A DNA stretch of 44,395 nt from assembly GCF_005543295.1 (NCBI RefSeq), contig NZ_SRSG01000057.1:1-44395 (forward strand), written 5' to 3'. The stretch comes from Halalkalirubrum salinum (GTDB lineage: Archaea; Halobacteriota; Halobacteria; Halobacteriales; Haloferacaceae). Both the position numbers and the translations under genes were made by a program. The notes beneath the pieces were generated by a model. The model had not been told where the DNA came from. It ran no database searches and was given only the letters and a program-made list of their open reading frames with translations. Shown in pieces: positions 24,295 through 32,569 of this stretch; the stretch's first letter is position 1, and each line of letters starts with the position of its first letter.

Positions 24295-24630
24295 ATGCTC
24301 GAACCGACACTGTCGGTCAGACCGATCGAAACTGGCTATGAGTTCGTCCTCACGATCGAAAACGTCGGCGAGACGGCCGAAGAACTCTCGTTTTCGTCGG
24401 GGAAACGAGCAGAGTTCACCGCCCAGCAAGACGGAGATATCGTCTGGCAGTGGTCAGAGGGGCGGATGTTCACAATGGCACTTTCGACAGACCGAATCGA
24501 TCCCGGTGAACGCCGATCGTACACCGGCACCTGGGAGGATCCAACGCCCGGCGAGTACGTGATTACGGGCCGTCTCGAAGCGACTACTCACGACGTCGAG
24601 GCCACGATCGAACTCACGATCGACGAATGA
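24295..24630 (+). CDS. BsuPI-type intracellular proteinase inhibitor-like protein
   Basis: 111 aa all-beta protein. The order FVLTIENVGETAEELSFSSGKRAEF, then DGDIVWQWSEGRMFTMAL, then PGERRSYTGTWEDPTPGEYVITGRL matches the BsuPI (PF12690) Ig-like domain. No signal peptide is visible, so it should be cytoplasmic. Protease inhibition is known for the Bacillus namesake; for archaeal members it is only presumed. Confidence 0.85.
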   Translation: MLEPTLSVRPIETGYEFVLTIENVGETAEELSFSSGKRAEFTAQQDGDIVWQWSEGRMFTMALSTDRIDPGERRSYTGTWEDPTPGEYVITGRLEATTHDVEATIELTIDE

Positions 24631-24665
24631 CGCTCAATCCGTTCGGCTACACTCTCGACACCGCG

Positions 24666-25592
24666 TTAGGCGTCCACGCCGAGCGGCCACTCGATTTCGC
24701 ACAACTCCTCGCTAATTTGCCACAGCCGATCGGCCGTCGCGTCGTCTCGAGCCTGCGGAGCTGGCGTCTCGATCGCACAGTCTTTGAAGTACTTCCCGGA
24801 AACCTCCTCGACCGCCGGCGACGCGGCAAGGTACACGGAGGTTTCTGCGCCTTCGACGACACTATCGACGCCTGGCACCGGGAGTTTAGCGGCGATCGAA
24901 CCGAACGCAGACATGAGTCCGCGGAGCGGCGCAAGTGCGTGTCGACCGAAGCCGCTGCCTGGGATCACGCCCGGATGGAGGGCGTTTGCAGTGATCGATT
25001 CGCCGGCAGCGTCGAGTCGATCGGCCAGTTCACGGGCGAACAACACATTGGCGAGTTTCGATCGTGAGTACGCATTCCAGCTACGGTAGTTCGAGACACT
25101 TCGGAGTCCAGTGAAATCCAGCGATCCCTGCCGGTGCGCCTCCGAGGAGACGATGACGATCCGCGCAGTCGGTGCGAGGGCCTCGAACAGTTCGTAGGTG
25201 AGCCGAAACGACGCGAGATGATTGACGGCGAAGGTGTACTCAATTCTGTCGCCGGTGAGTTGTCCGTCGGTGAACCAGCCACCGGCGTTGTGAACGAGAA
25301 TGTCGATCGTGCCTCCCTCCAGTTGCGCCCGTACATCTTCTGCCAGCCGCGTGACACCGGCTTGCGTGGCGAAGTCCGCAGGGATGAATGTGCCGTCGCC
25401 AGGGAGTTCATTGAGCACGGCCTCGCCGCGGTCCCGGTCTCGACCGTGAATAAACACCCGCGCACCAAGCCGTGACAGCGCGAGGGCTGTCTCGCGGCCG
25501 ATTCCAGCGGTTGCGCCCGTCACGAGTGCAGTCTGTCCATCAAGCGCTACGTCGGCGACACCGGCCCCAACCTCAGCTTTCGACGCTGTCAT
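24666..25592 (-). CDS. Short-chain dehydrogenase/reductase
   Basis: 308 aa NAD(P)-dependent oxidoreductase of the classical SDR family. Motifs: cofactor-binding VTGATAGIGRETA, the HNAGG variant of NNAG, the catalytic Ser in IVIVSSEAHRQG, and the catalytic YSRSKLAN. The C-terminal extension with KYFKDC resembles retinol-dehydrogenase-like and WW-oxidoreductase-like SDRs. The basic Arg after the first strand (HGRDRDRGE) suggests NADP(H). Substrate unknown. Convergent with the BsuPI-type gene. Confidence 0.92.
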   Translation of the reverse strand: MTASKAEVGAGVADVALDGQTALVTGATAGIGRETALALSRLGARVFIHGRDRDRGEAVLNELPGDGTFIPADFATQAGVTRLAEDVRAQLEGGTIDILVHNAGGWFTDGQLTGDRIEYTFAVNHLASFRLTYELFEALAPTARIVIVSSEAHRQGSLDFTGLRSVSNYRSWNAYSRSKLANVLFARELADRLDAAGESITANALHPGVIPGSGFGRHALAPLRGLMSAFGSIAAKLPVPGVDSVVEGAETSVYLAASPAVEEVSGKYFKDCAIETPAPQARDDATADRLWQISEELCEIEWPLGVDA

Positions 25593-25707
25593 TGCAATAG
25601 GTAGGTATCGGAGCCAAAAGAACCGACCGCCAAAACAGGCGAGGTGTACGGTGTGGCGGTGCCGTCCGGATCGAAAGCGCCAACCGATCGCCGTCTAACC
25701 CACAGGC

Positions 25708-26265
25708 ATGCAGACAGAACACGAGATCGTCGTCCTCCGATATGGCCACAGACCCGGCCGAGACGACAGGATGACGACACACGTCGGCCTCACCGCTCGA
25801 GCGCTGGGTGCCGATCGGGTAATTCTCCCGGACAACGCTGGCCAAGCCAAAGCGACTGTCGAGGATATTACCGATCGCTTCGGCGGCCCGTTCGACGTCG
25901 AACTGCGCGAGGGGATAGGGTCGATCGTCCGTGGATTCGACGGAACTGTTGTCCACCTGACGATGTACGGCGAGCCGATACAGACGGTCGAGTCGGGGAT
26001 TCGAAGCGACTGTCAAGAGGGGCCGCTACTGATTGTCGTTGGAGGCGAGAAGGTGCCCTTCGAGGTGTACGAGGCTGCCGACTGGAACGTTGCCGTGACG
26101 AATCAACCGCACTCGGAAGTCGCCGGGTTGGCTGTATTCTTAGATCGGCTCTTCGAGGGCGACGAACTCGATCGCGAGTGGGTCGACGCCGACCGTCGAG
26201 TGATTCCACAATCGACGGGAAAAAAGGTCGTTCCCACAGAGTCGACGAACCATACCGATCAGTAA
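25708..26265 (+). CDS. trm56: tRNA (cytidine(56)-2'-O)-methyltransferase
   Basis: 185 aa SPOUT-class enzyme that methylates the ribose of C56 in the T-loop of archaeal tRNAs. The start VVLRYGHRPGRDDRMTTHVGLTARALGA and the knot segment LLIVVGGEKVPFEVYEAADWNVAVTNQPHSEVAGLAVFLDRLF are typical of aTrm56. Length fits the family. It is followed by the 24-bp tandem repeat and then the TFE gene on the same strand. Confidence 0.93.
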   Translation: MQTEHEIVVLRYGHRPGRDDRMTTHVGLTARALGADRVILPDNAGQAKATVEDITDRFGGPFDVELREGIGSIVRGFDGTVVHLTMYGEPIQTVESGIRSDCQEGPLLIVVGGEKVPFEVYEAADWNVAVTNQPHSEVAGLAVFLDRLFEGDELDREWVDADRRVIPQSTGKKVVPTESTNHTDQ

Positions 26266-26283
26266 CCGGATTTCACAGCCGAG

Positions 26284-26417
26284 GATCAGCGCCGAGCAGT
26301 GGTGTATAGCCAGCGCCGATCTGTGGAGTAAAGCCAGCGCCGATCTGTGGAGTAAAGCCAGCGCCGATCTGTGGAGTAAAGCCAGCGCCGATCTGTGGAG
26401 TAAAGCCAGCGCCGATC
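26284..26417. repeat. 24-bp tandem repeat between trm56 and tfe
   Basis: Unit AGCCAGCGCCGATCTGTGGA plus GTAA. Four exact copies run 26308-26331, 26332-26355, 26356-26379 and 26380-26403; a 14-nt partial copy follows at 26404-26417. A degenerate copy (17 of 24 matches) precedes them at 26284-26307. The array ends about 38 bp upstream of the tfe TATA box. On the minus strand it would read as repeats of STDRRWLY, but nothing supports coding. Confidence 0.9.
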
Positions 26418-26454
26418 GATCCTCCGAGTGGTGTCAAACTGCACTTTCGGTGGG

Positions 26455-26460
26455 TTTAAA
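26455..26460 (+). promoter_or_regulatory. TATA-like box of tfe
   Basis: TTTAAA is about 27-30 nt before the tfe ATG at 26486, consistent with a leaderless transcript. It decides the start over the longer open frame from 26450, which would include the promoter. Confidence 0.55.
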
Positions 26461-26485
26461 CGAAACGACGGCCGTGAATATAACA

Positions 26486-27010
26486 ATGGCTTTTGAGGGT
26501 CTCTTGAACGATCCTGTCATCCAAAAGTACCTCCACGAACTTGTTGGACCGACAGGCATGCCGGTTGCGGCTGCGCCGCCTGACGGCGAAGTCACCGACG
26601 AGGAACTCGCCGAAAAGCTCGATCTCGAGCTCAACGCGGTGCGCCGGGCGCTTTTCATTCTGTATGAGAACGACCTGGCCTCCTACCGGCGGGTCCGAGA
26701 TGAAGATTCGGGATGGCTCACGTATCTGTGGACGTTCCACTACGAGAATATCCCGGAAAACCTCGAATCCGAGATGTATCGCCTCCTAGACGCGCTCGAA
26801 GCTCGCCAAGACTACGAGGAGACGAACGAATTCTACCTCTGTGAGGTGTGTTCGATTCGCTTCGAATTCGGTGAGGCGATGGACTTCGGCTTCCAGTGTC
26901 CTGAGTGTGGCTCGCCGCTGGAGTCGATGGATAACAGCATGCTCGTTGAGGCAATGGAGACACGGATCGACGAGCTTCGTGAGGAACTCAACGTGGACGT
27001 GACCGGCTGA
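26486..27010 (+). CDS. tfe: Transcription factor E, alpha subunit
   Basis: 174 aa general transcription factor that helps open promoters with TBP, TFB and RNA polymerase. The N-terminal winged helix (FEGLLNDPVIQKYLHELVG through TDEELAEKLDLELNAVRRALFILYENDLA) is followed by a zinc ribbon with two Cys pairs, CEVC and CPEC. The order and length fit archaeal TFE. The ATG follows a TATA box by the leaderless spacing. The stop codon overlaps the ATG of the DUF2110 gene. Confidence 0.95.
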   Translation: MAFEGLLNDPVIQKYLHELVGPTGMPVAAAPPDGEVTDEELAEKLDLELNAVRRALFILYENDLASYRRVRDEDSGWLTYLWTFHYENIPENLESEMYRLLDALEARQDYEETNEFYLCEVCSIRFEFGEAMDFGFQCPECGSPLESMDNSMLVEAMETRIDELREELNVDVTG

Positions 27011-27678
27011 TGGTCGTCCTCGCAACCAAGTGCTACGTCGAAGGGGACGCGCGCGATCGCGCGCTAAGAAGCCTCCAGTCGCTCGTAGACAACACTATCG
27101 GCGATCTCGATGTCGACTTCGATATCGGTGTTCGCCACGACGACTTTGTGTCGGTGACTCTTTCGGGGGAGGACGAAACGATCGCTCGCAATGCCCTCCG
27201 TGCAGAGTGGAGCGAAATCACCGACCACTTCGAGGCCGGCGAAACGTACGTTGGCACGCTCGAAGGGTGGTCTTCGGAGGGGTTTGTCCTCGACGCTGGC
27301 AGGGAAATTCTGATTCCAGCGAGTGAACTCGGTCTCGGAACAGGCAGTCCCGAGCAACTCAAAGAGCGGTTTGGACTCGTTCAGCACCTCCCAATGACGT
27401 TCGTCTACGGCGAGCCCTCGCGGCTGGCCGACGAAGAGCGCGATCGCCTCTTCGAGTGGACCCGCGGAACCGGCCGGGTGAACGTCAACAGCGCCACGCG
27501 CGGGGAAGTCCGCGCAACGGTCAACAAGGCTGGGCACGCACAGGACATCGTAACTGTCGAACGGCTAGGGCTCTTAGAACAGAGTATCGTGTGCACCGAA
27601 AGCACTGACCCGCCGGGGCTCTTAGCGTCGATCGGAGCGTACGTCCCTGCTGAACTGCGCTGTGTGATTGCCGACTGA
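27010..27678 (+). CDS. DUF2110 family protein
   Basis: 222 aa archaeal protein found next to tfe in many haloarchaea. The opening VVLATKCYVEGDARDRALRSLQSLVDN and the central segment GETYVGTLEGWSSEGFVLDAGREILIPASELGLG (a small S1-like barrel) are characteristic. The C-terminal half includes RVNVNSATRGEVRATVNKAGHAQDIVTVERLGLLEQSIVC. Its ATG overlaps the tfe stop by one base. Conservation of the pair suggests a role near transcription or RNA, but no function is established. Confidence 0.88.
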   Translation: MVVLATKCYVEGDARDRALRSLQSLVDNTIGDLDVDFDIGVRHDDFVSVTLSGEDETIARNALRAEWSEITDHFEAGETYVGTLEGWSSEGFVLDAGREILIPASELGLGTGSPEQLKERFGLVQHLPMTFVYGEPSRLADEERDRLFEWTRGTGRVNVNSATRGEVRATVNKAGHAQDIVTVERLGLLEQSIVCTESTDPPGLLASIGAYVPAELRCVIAD

Positions 27679-27736
27679 CACCCAGACAAAACCACCGAAA
27701 CCGACACCGACACCGACACTGATATCCCGCGTTCAC

Positions 27737-28537
27737 ATGTCCCCAAATAGACGCCTCGTGCTTGCGACGCTCGTCGTCGCGTTACTCGCCGTTAGTGCCG
27801 GCTGTCTCGGGTGGGCAACCGGCGGCGGCGAGGTTTCTCGTGAAGCGATCGATCGCGAGCCCGCCGAACCGTACAACTGGGACACCGATCGAGACGCCCA
27901 TATCACGGTTCAGGGCTCGTCGTTTCAGGCAGTGTATCAGGTCAACGCGAGCGATGAACTCCGGCTGTACCGTCCCGAAGAGTGGGGCACTGAGGGACCG
28001 CTCGATATCTCAGCCGTCCGGTACCGCTACGAAAACGGGACCGTACTCAATGGGACCGAGATCGAAGCCCACGGTGGTGAGTTCGAACAGACGACTGACG
28101 AGGTCTTTGTAACGGTTCCAGACAGTGACGGACAGCTTGGCATTACTGCCAGTGCGGTCCCTCGGCGGTTCAGTATCCCCGCATACGTCGAGGGATCCTA
28201 CGAGGTCGTTCTCCCTGAAGGCCACAGCCTCGATTTCTTCCTCTTCAGCAACGTCGTCCCTCGAAACTACGAACAAGAAGAGATCGACGGGCAGTTGCAC
28301 CTCTACTGGGAGGATGTCTCCGGCGGCTCGATCACGGTCCAATCCTACCGCGAGCGTGATCTGCTCATCTTTGGTGGGGCTGTGGTCTTGTTGACCGCGA
28401 TCGCCATCGTCGGCCTGTCGTACTACCGTCGGAAGATTGACGAACTACACGACATACGGGTCTCTATGGGTCTGAAGGTCAACGAAGATGACGAGGAAGA
28501 CGACGAGGACGACGAGCGCGATCCACCGTACCGCTGA
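27737..28537 (+). CDS. DUF5803 family membrane-anchored lipoprotein
   Basis: 266 aa. A lipoprotein-type signal (LVVALLAVSAGC) opens the protein, an extracellular beta-rich domain follows (about 30-215), then one membrane segment (LLIFGGAVVLLTAIAIVGLSYY) and an acidic cytoplasmic tail (NEDDEEDDEDDERD). The ATG at 27737 gives this layout; the open frame from 27668 would add a Pro/Thr-rich stretch encoded by a CCGACA triplication. It is conserved downstream of tfe-DUF2110 in haloarchaea. Function unknown. Confidence 0.82.
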   Translation: MSPNRRLVLATLVVALLAVSAGCLGWATGGGEVSREAIDREPAEPYNWDTDRDAHITVQGSSFQAVYQVNASDELRLYRPEEWGTEGPLDISAVRYRYENGTVLNGTEIEAHGGEFEQTTDEVFVTVPDSDGQLGITASAVPRRFSIPAYVEGSYEVVLPEGHSLDFFLFSNVVPRNYEQEEIDGQLHLYWEDVSGGSITVQSYRERDLLIFGGAVVLLTAIAIVGLSYYRRKIDELHDIRVSMGLKVNEDDEEDDEDDERDPPYR

Positions 28538-28595
28538 GTCGTCCAGTCGTCGATTCGGCCTGAACCTTTTTGCTGTCTGACGATAACCGAACCAT

Positions 28596-29174
28596 GTGCG
28601 CACCCTTCCGATCGACCTGAGTCGTGAATCGCTCCACGGGATCGAAACCCGGTCAGCGTTTGCTGTAGACGGCCCATTTACTGTTGAACTCATAAATCAC
28701 GGCGAAGCGGTCCACGTGCACCTCCACCTCGATGACCCGCTTTCACAGGTCGCCTCGATCGGGACAAACAACCACTTTTTGCCGGCAGGCGCAGAAAAAC
28801 AGCTGACGATCGACGTAACGCCGAAGGTCCACGAAGTGTCTGGTCAGCTCAAGGTTGTCTCCGGGCACGGTGCGGATGCGACGTATGTCAACCTCACAGT
28901 CGAGGCGAACGAGACCGCGGGCGATCGCATCCCGGTCGACGAGCGGCTCTCGAAGCCCAAACCAAAGCCAAAACAAACGGGGCGTTCGACCCCTGATGTA
29001 GGGATTTCCGAGCGCCTCGGTGGGATCTCTCCAGTTCTCCTTGGGTTCGCTGTTGTCGCCGTCGCGTTGGCGCTTTGGCTGGCACTCTCGATCGGCGGTG
29101 CGGTCGTGCTAGTCGGCGCAATCGTCGTGTTAGCTGGCGTTCTTGGAGCGATCGTACTGGCAACGACGTGGTGA
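28596..29174 (+). CDS. Conserved haloarchaeal membrane-anchored protein
   Basis: 192 aa, GTG start. The N-terminal 110 residues form a beta-rich domain (FTVELINHGEAVHVHLHLDDPLSQVASI), a proline/lysine linker follows (SKPKPKPKQ), and two membrane segments close the protein (GFAVVAVALALWLALSIGGAV, LVGAIVVLAGVLGAIVLATT). It resembles the haloarchaeal family I know as DUF7524, though I hold this loosely. Same strand as the tfe cluster, 58 nt after the DUF5803 gene. Confidence 0.72.
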   Translation: MRTLPIDLSRESLHGIETRSAFAVDGPFTVELINHGEAVHVHLHLDDPLSQVASIGTNNHFLPAGAEKQLTIDVTPKVHEVSGQLKVVSGHGADATYVNLTVEANETAGDRIPVDERLSKPKPKPKQTGRSTPDVGISERLGGISPVLLGFAVVAVALALWLALSIGGAVVLVGAIVVLAGVLGAIVLATTW

Positions 29175-29194
29175 CCGATTGGCCGAAACAGGCG

Positions 29195-30316
29195 CTACTC
29201 TTCTGACTCCTCTGGGTGCGTTGGTGTCCCAGAGAGGTTGCCGTGTTCGTCGATCCGTTTCTCGCGAAGGTACCGGGCTCGATATCGGTTTGCACCCTCG
29301 TATACATCCGCCTCGCGGATATCGTCGGTCCGATCGTCCGCAACAGCATCAATCAGTGCTTCCAGCTGTTCTTTCTCGCTCGGCGTGAGTTCAAACTCGT
29401 AGGTTTGCGGCTCTTCGCGTTCGAGTGTCGTCCACTTGCGGGCCGCCGCGACAACGAGCGAACACGGCTCTCGGCACGGGAAAACACCGCTACCGCCGTC
29501 AGCAGCGAGCTCGGTCTCAGCGTCGTACTCCCATTCGCGTCGTTTCAGACACTGGCTATCCACACAACAGGAGGCCGCGATCCGGTTGACTGCGGCCTCG
29601 TCGAGCTCGTCGATAATGCCGTAAATCCCGGTCTGGCGCTCGGCGGTGTCGCGCCAGTGATCGATATCGAGAGTTCCGTCTGACTCGCGATACCAGTTTG
29701 CGATCGTTGCGGGATAGAATGTGTCGACGGTTTCGCACACCTCGATCGCAGAGAGATCTGAAAAGACCCAGCCGGTCGGCAACGATGGGGCCGTCCGAAG
29801 CGGCCGGTATCGATCCCGCTCGTCAAACGTCCCAATCTCACGGGCGTCGAGCGGATTGCTGTGTGCGTCAAGCGAATCGGCCGACACGTTTGTGTCGTCT
29901 TCGTGGCGAAGCTCATAGGATCGGTCACCGAATTCGTCGATCGTTGCTGTGATGTGCAGTTCGCCCCACGAGCGGCTCACGCCCGAAGCGAGCGCGTCGT
30001 ACCGCGCTGGTACCGAATGCTCAGAGGCGGCCTCGAGCCAGCGAACAAAGCCAACCCGGTCCGGGGAGCGATCGTCGAGCACACTCGAGACGAACCACCA
30101 GTTGGTTATGTAAGAGGCGTACTCCTCGGCGGCCTCGTGGAGTCCGGCCTCCGAGAGCCCGGTTCGCGTGGTTTCTGTCGTTTCGAACTCGAAGCGCTCG
30201 GTTTCGTGGTCGTAACGGGCGTACAGATCGTCGAAGTCGATCGGGCCGTCGGCGATCGCCGTGCGGAACGCCTCAAAGACCTCAGCCGAAAGCACCACGT
30301 CGTCTGCAGTCATCAT
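29195..30316 (-). CDS. DR2241-family Fe-S protein (CbiX partner)
   Basis: 373 aa. The C-terminal part has the DR2241 4Fe-4S cluster motif: SCCVDSQCLKRREWEYD followed by FPCREPCS, giving the Cys ligands, then WTTLEREEPQTYEFELTPSEKEQLEALI. The N-terminal 250 residues match the DR2241 stabilising domain in position. In haloarchaea it accompanies the cobaltochelatase CbiX and is thought to act in cobalamin or sirohaem tetrapyrrole metabolism. It starts ATGATG directly after the cbiX stop codon. Confidence 0.85.
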   Translation of the reverse strand: MMTADDVVLSAEVFEAFRTAIADGPIDFDDLYARYDHETERFEFETTETTRTGLSEAGLHEAAEEYASYITNWWFVSSVLDDRSPDRVGFVRWLEAASEHSVPARYDALASGVSRSWGELHITATIDEFGDRSYELRHEDDTNVSADSLDAHSNPLDAREIGTFDERDRYRPLRTAPSLPTGWVFSDLSAIEVCETVDTFYPATIANWYRESDGTLDIDHWRDTAERQTGIYGIIDELDEAAVNRIAASCCVDSQCLKRREWEYDAETELAADGGSGVFPCREPCSLVVAAARKWTTLEREEPQTYEFELTPSEKEQLEALIDAVADDRTDDIREADVYEGANRYRARYLREKRIDEHGNLSGTPTHPEESEE

Positions 30317-31222
30317 TCAGTCCCCCATCGCCGGCTCGTTCGAGCCAGCCGAATCGCTCGTTCCAGTCGATCGCGTCCGCTCGCGGACGGCTTCCAGCGC
30401 ATTGCCGATCGACGCCCCAGCCTCCTCGGCACGCTCGAGGATCACGTCCGCCGTGAGGCCCTCCGTACCCACTGCACCCGCGTACCAGATTCGGTGGCCG
30501 TCAACCACCGCAGGGACGTCGTAGCCGGTTCGGTAATCATCGGTTAGCCCCATGTCCTCAGGAATATCTTCCTGTGTGTGGAAGCCGTCTGCAATAAAGA
30601 GCGGAACAACCACGACGTCTTCGCTCTCGAAGTAGTCGGTGACGTCGTCGACTTCGGGCTCTTCGTCCATGTACAGCGCCTGGACCTCGTCAAAGCGATC
30701 CATCTCGCGGATCCGATCGGCGTGGTACTCGATCGCCTTCGCGGAATTTTCGTTGCGCTCGGTCCCGTGGCCGACGACCGCAAAGCCGAATCCGTCGCCG
30801 ACATCTGGATCACCGGTGACCGACTCTGCGCGACGAACCAGCACGTCGGTCATTGCCTCGTGGGTCCCAACAGGACCACAGTAGTGAACCTCGCGGTCGA
30901 TATCTGTCGCGGTCAACACAGTGTGAGAAGCACTCAGCCCGTCAGAGTCCCACTCGGAAACGTCCCAACCGTCCAAGCGGAGTTCGCGGGGGATAACCTG
31001 TTCAGTGAAGTATCCCTCACTGATGAACAGCGGAACGACGTATATCTCATCGCCCTCGACCGTCCGCAACACCTCACGGAGGGAGGGCGCTTCCTTCCAG
31101 AAGCCGGTCCGTACCTCGTCAAACGCGCCGACTGCTCGAATTGTGTCTGCGTGGTTGTGTGTCGGTACGCTCGAATCTGGGTTCAAATGTGACCCATGTG
31201 CGACGATTACCAGCGATTGCAT
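30317..31222 (-). CDS. cbiX: Sirohydrochlorin cobaltochelatase CbiX
   Basis: 301 aa with two CbiX half-domains. The first opens with SLVIVAHGSHLNPDS, with the metal-inserting His in HGSH. The second has AVVGHGTERNENSAKAIEYHADRI, VVVVPLFIADGFHTQEDIPEDMG and a Ser/Arg tail of about 25 residues. It inserts Co2+ (or Fe2+) into sirohydrochlorin in cobalamin or sirohaem synthesis. Upstream lies a cluster of dyads shared with the TRAP operon promoter. Confidence 0.93.
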   Translation of the reverse strand: MQSLVIVAHGSHLNPDSSVPTHNHADTIRAVGAFDEVRTGFWKEAPSLREVLRTVEGDEIYVVPLFISEGYFTEQVIPRELRLDGWDVSEWDSDGLSASHTVLTATDIDREVHYCGPVGTHEAMTDVLVRRAESVTGDPDVGDGFGFAVVGHGTERNENSAKAIEYHADRIREMDRFDEVQALYMDEEPEVDDVTDYFESEDVVVVPLFIADGFHTQEDIPEDMGLTDDYRTGYDVPAVVDGHRIWYAGAVGTEGLTADVILERAEEAGASIGNALEAVRERTRSTGTSDSAGSNEPAMGD

Positions 31223-31273
31223 ACGCGTGGTTAGTCCGGCAACTGTTTAGGAACTTCGGCGTTGTGGATACGC

Positions 31274-31345
31274 TTGTGAATACATCACAAAACAACACTG
31301 TGACAGAAATTGTCATATCTTGTGGTTTTGGAACACAACGTTGTG
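31274..31345. promoter_or_regulatory. Cluster of three dyads between cbiX and the TRAP operon
   Basis: TTGTGA-N5-TCACAA at 31274-31290, TGACA-N5-TGTCA at 31301-31315, and CACAACGTTGTG at 31334-31345. The first and third share the half-site TTGTG, and the second has TGTGACA. They sit in the 223-bp divergent region, 52 bp from cbiX and about 100 bp from the TAXI gene. They may be binding sites for one or more regulators; the reader is unknown. Confidence 0.45.
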
Positions 31346-31410
31346 ATTGTCTGTTAGATATTACGTATCAATGCACGTAGTATCCAAGATATTCACTGAT
31401 TCGTAGAGAA

Positions 31411-31420
31411 GGCTTTATAC
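31411..31420 (+). promoter_or_regulatory. TATA-like box of the TAXI-TRAP operon
   Basis: GGCTTTATAC is about 30 nt before the ATG at 31446, giving a short leader. The AT-rich GTATATATC at 31431-31439 is too close to the start to be the promoter. Confidence 0.5.
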
Positions 31421-31445
31421 AACTGATGCAGTATATATCATCTGT

Positions 31446-32546
31446 ATGTCTACTGACGACACACTTACTAACGGACGGCGTCGTACCGTGCTCAAGTCGA
31501 TCGGTGCGGCCGGACTCATTGGCCTTGCGGGCTGTACCGGCGACGGTAACGGTAACGGCGGCAACGGCAACGGTGACGACGGAAACGGCAATGGCGACGA
31601 CGGAAATGGCAACGGAGACGACGGAAACGGCAACGGAGACGACGGAAACGGCAATGGTGACGACGGCAATGGCAACGGTGACGACGAAGGCGAGCGCATT
31701 GCGTGGCACGCCGGCGGCACCGGTGGGACGTACTACCCGCTCTCGAACGAGTTCAAGACGACCGTTGAAGAGAACACGCCACACACCCTGCAGGTCCAAT
31801 CAACGGGTGCATCCGTCGAGAACGTCGGCAGTCTTGAGTCTGGCGACGCCGATTTCGCGATGATTCAAAACGACATCGCGTACTTCGCACGCAACGGAGA
31901 ATCCCTTGACGTGTTCGAGGGTGCTCCCGTCGAGAATCTCCGCGGTGTCGCGACGCTGTACCCGGAGACGATTCACATCGTTATCAACCCAGACTCGGAG
32001 ATCTCCTCACTGTCGGATCTTGAGGGGGCGACGGTCAACACAGGCGACCTCGGATCTGGAACCCAGGTCAACGCGCTGCAGATCCTCGAAACCGTCGGAC
32101 TCACTACCGACGACTTCACCGAGCAGAACGACGGCTTCGACGGTGCGGCCGACCAACTTCGCGACGGCGATATCGATGCCGCGTTCGTCGTCGGTGGATG
32201 GCCAGTGGGCGCGATCGCCGATCTCGCCGAAACAGCCGAGATCGAGATACTCAACATCGACGAGGACACCCGAGGTGATCTCCTCGACAGCGCAGAGTGG
32301 TTTGCCGAGGACACGATCCCGGCGGGGACCTACGGTGACATCGACGAAGACGTGAACACAATCTCGGTGCAGGCGATGATTGCGACCCGCGAGGAGTACG
32401 ACGCCGATATCGTCGAGGAGGTTACCGCAGCGATCTTCGACAACACCGATAGTCTGTCCATCAAGACCGACTTCATCAACGTCGACACCGCTCAGGACGG
32501 GATGTCGATCGAACTGCACGACGGTGCAGCGCGCTACTTCGAGTAA
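31446..32546 (+). CDS. TAXI family TRAP transporter solute-binding lipoprotein
   Basis: 366 aa. Twin-arginine signal (GRRRTVLKS), hydrophobic stretch and lipobox GLAGC, then a Gly/Asn/Asp linker (about 35-80), then the TAXI binding domain: IAWHAGGTGGTYYPLSNEFKTTVEE, STGASVENVGSLESGDADFAMIQND, GDIDAAFVVGGWPVGAI. TAXI proteins bind C4- or C5-dicarboxylates, glutamate or other organic anions; the ligand here is unknown. The linker DNA is a 21-bp tandem repeat. First gene of the operon with DUF1850 and the fused permease. Confidence 0.93.
   Translation: MSTDDTLTNGRRRTVLKSIGAAGLIGLAGCTGDGNGNGGNGNGDDGNGNGDDGNGNGDDGNGNGDDGNGNGDDGNGNGDDEGERIAWHAGGTGGTYYPLSNEFKTTVEENTPHTLQVQSTGASVENVGSLESGDADFAMIQNDIAYFARNGESLDVFEGAPVENLRGVATLYPETIHIVINPDSEISSLSDLEGATVNTGDLGSGTQVNALQILETVGLTTDDFTEQNDGFDGAADQLRDGDIDAAFVVGGWPVGAIADLAETAEIEILNIDEDTRGDLLDSAEWFAEDTIPAGTYGDIDEDVNTISVQAMIATREEYDADIVEEVTAAIFDNTDSLSIKTDFINVDTAQDGMSIELHDGAARYFE
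31575..31691 (+). repeat. 21-bp tandem repeat encoding the DDGNGNG linker
   Basis: Five consecutive 21-nt units from 31575 to 31679, each starting GACGACGG and encoding DDGNGNG, followed by a partial unit. Silent differences (GGA/GGC, AAC/AAT) show it is not freshly duplicated. Changes of whole units would lengthen or shorten the linker without breaking the frame. Confidence 0.85.
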
Positions 32547-32569
32547 GAAATAGAGCGTCTGCGCATCTT

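Noticed and set aside
26284-26417. CRISPR array
   Set aside because: The copies are contiguous with no unique spacers; the same holds for 43456-43559.
26286-26486. Minus-strand open frame with repeated STDRRWLY
   Set aside because: It is only the 24-bp tandem repeat read in frame; there is no start context or family match, and it overlaps the tfe promoter.
31368-31799. Minus-strand frame with VAVSVVSVAISVV repeats
   Set aside because: It is the antisense shadow of the Gly/Asn/Asp linker in the TAXI gene.
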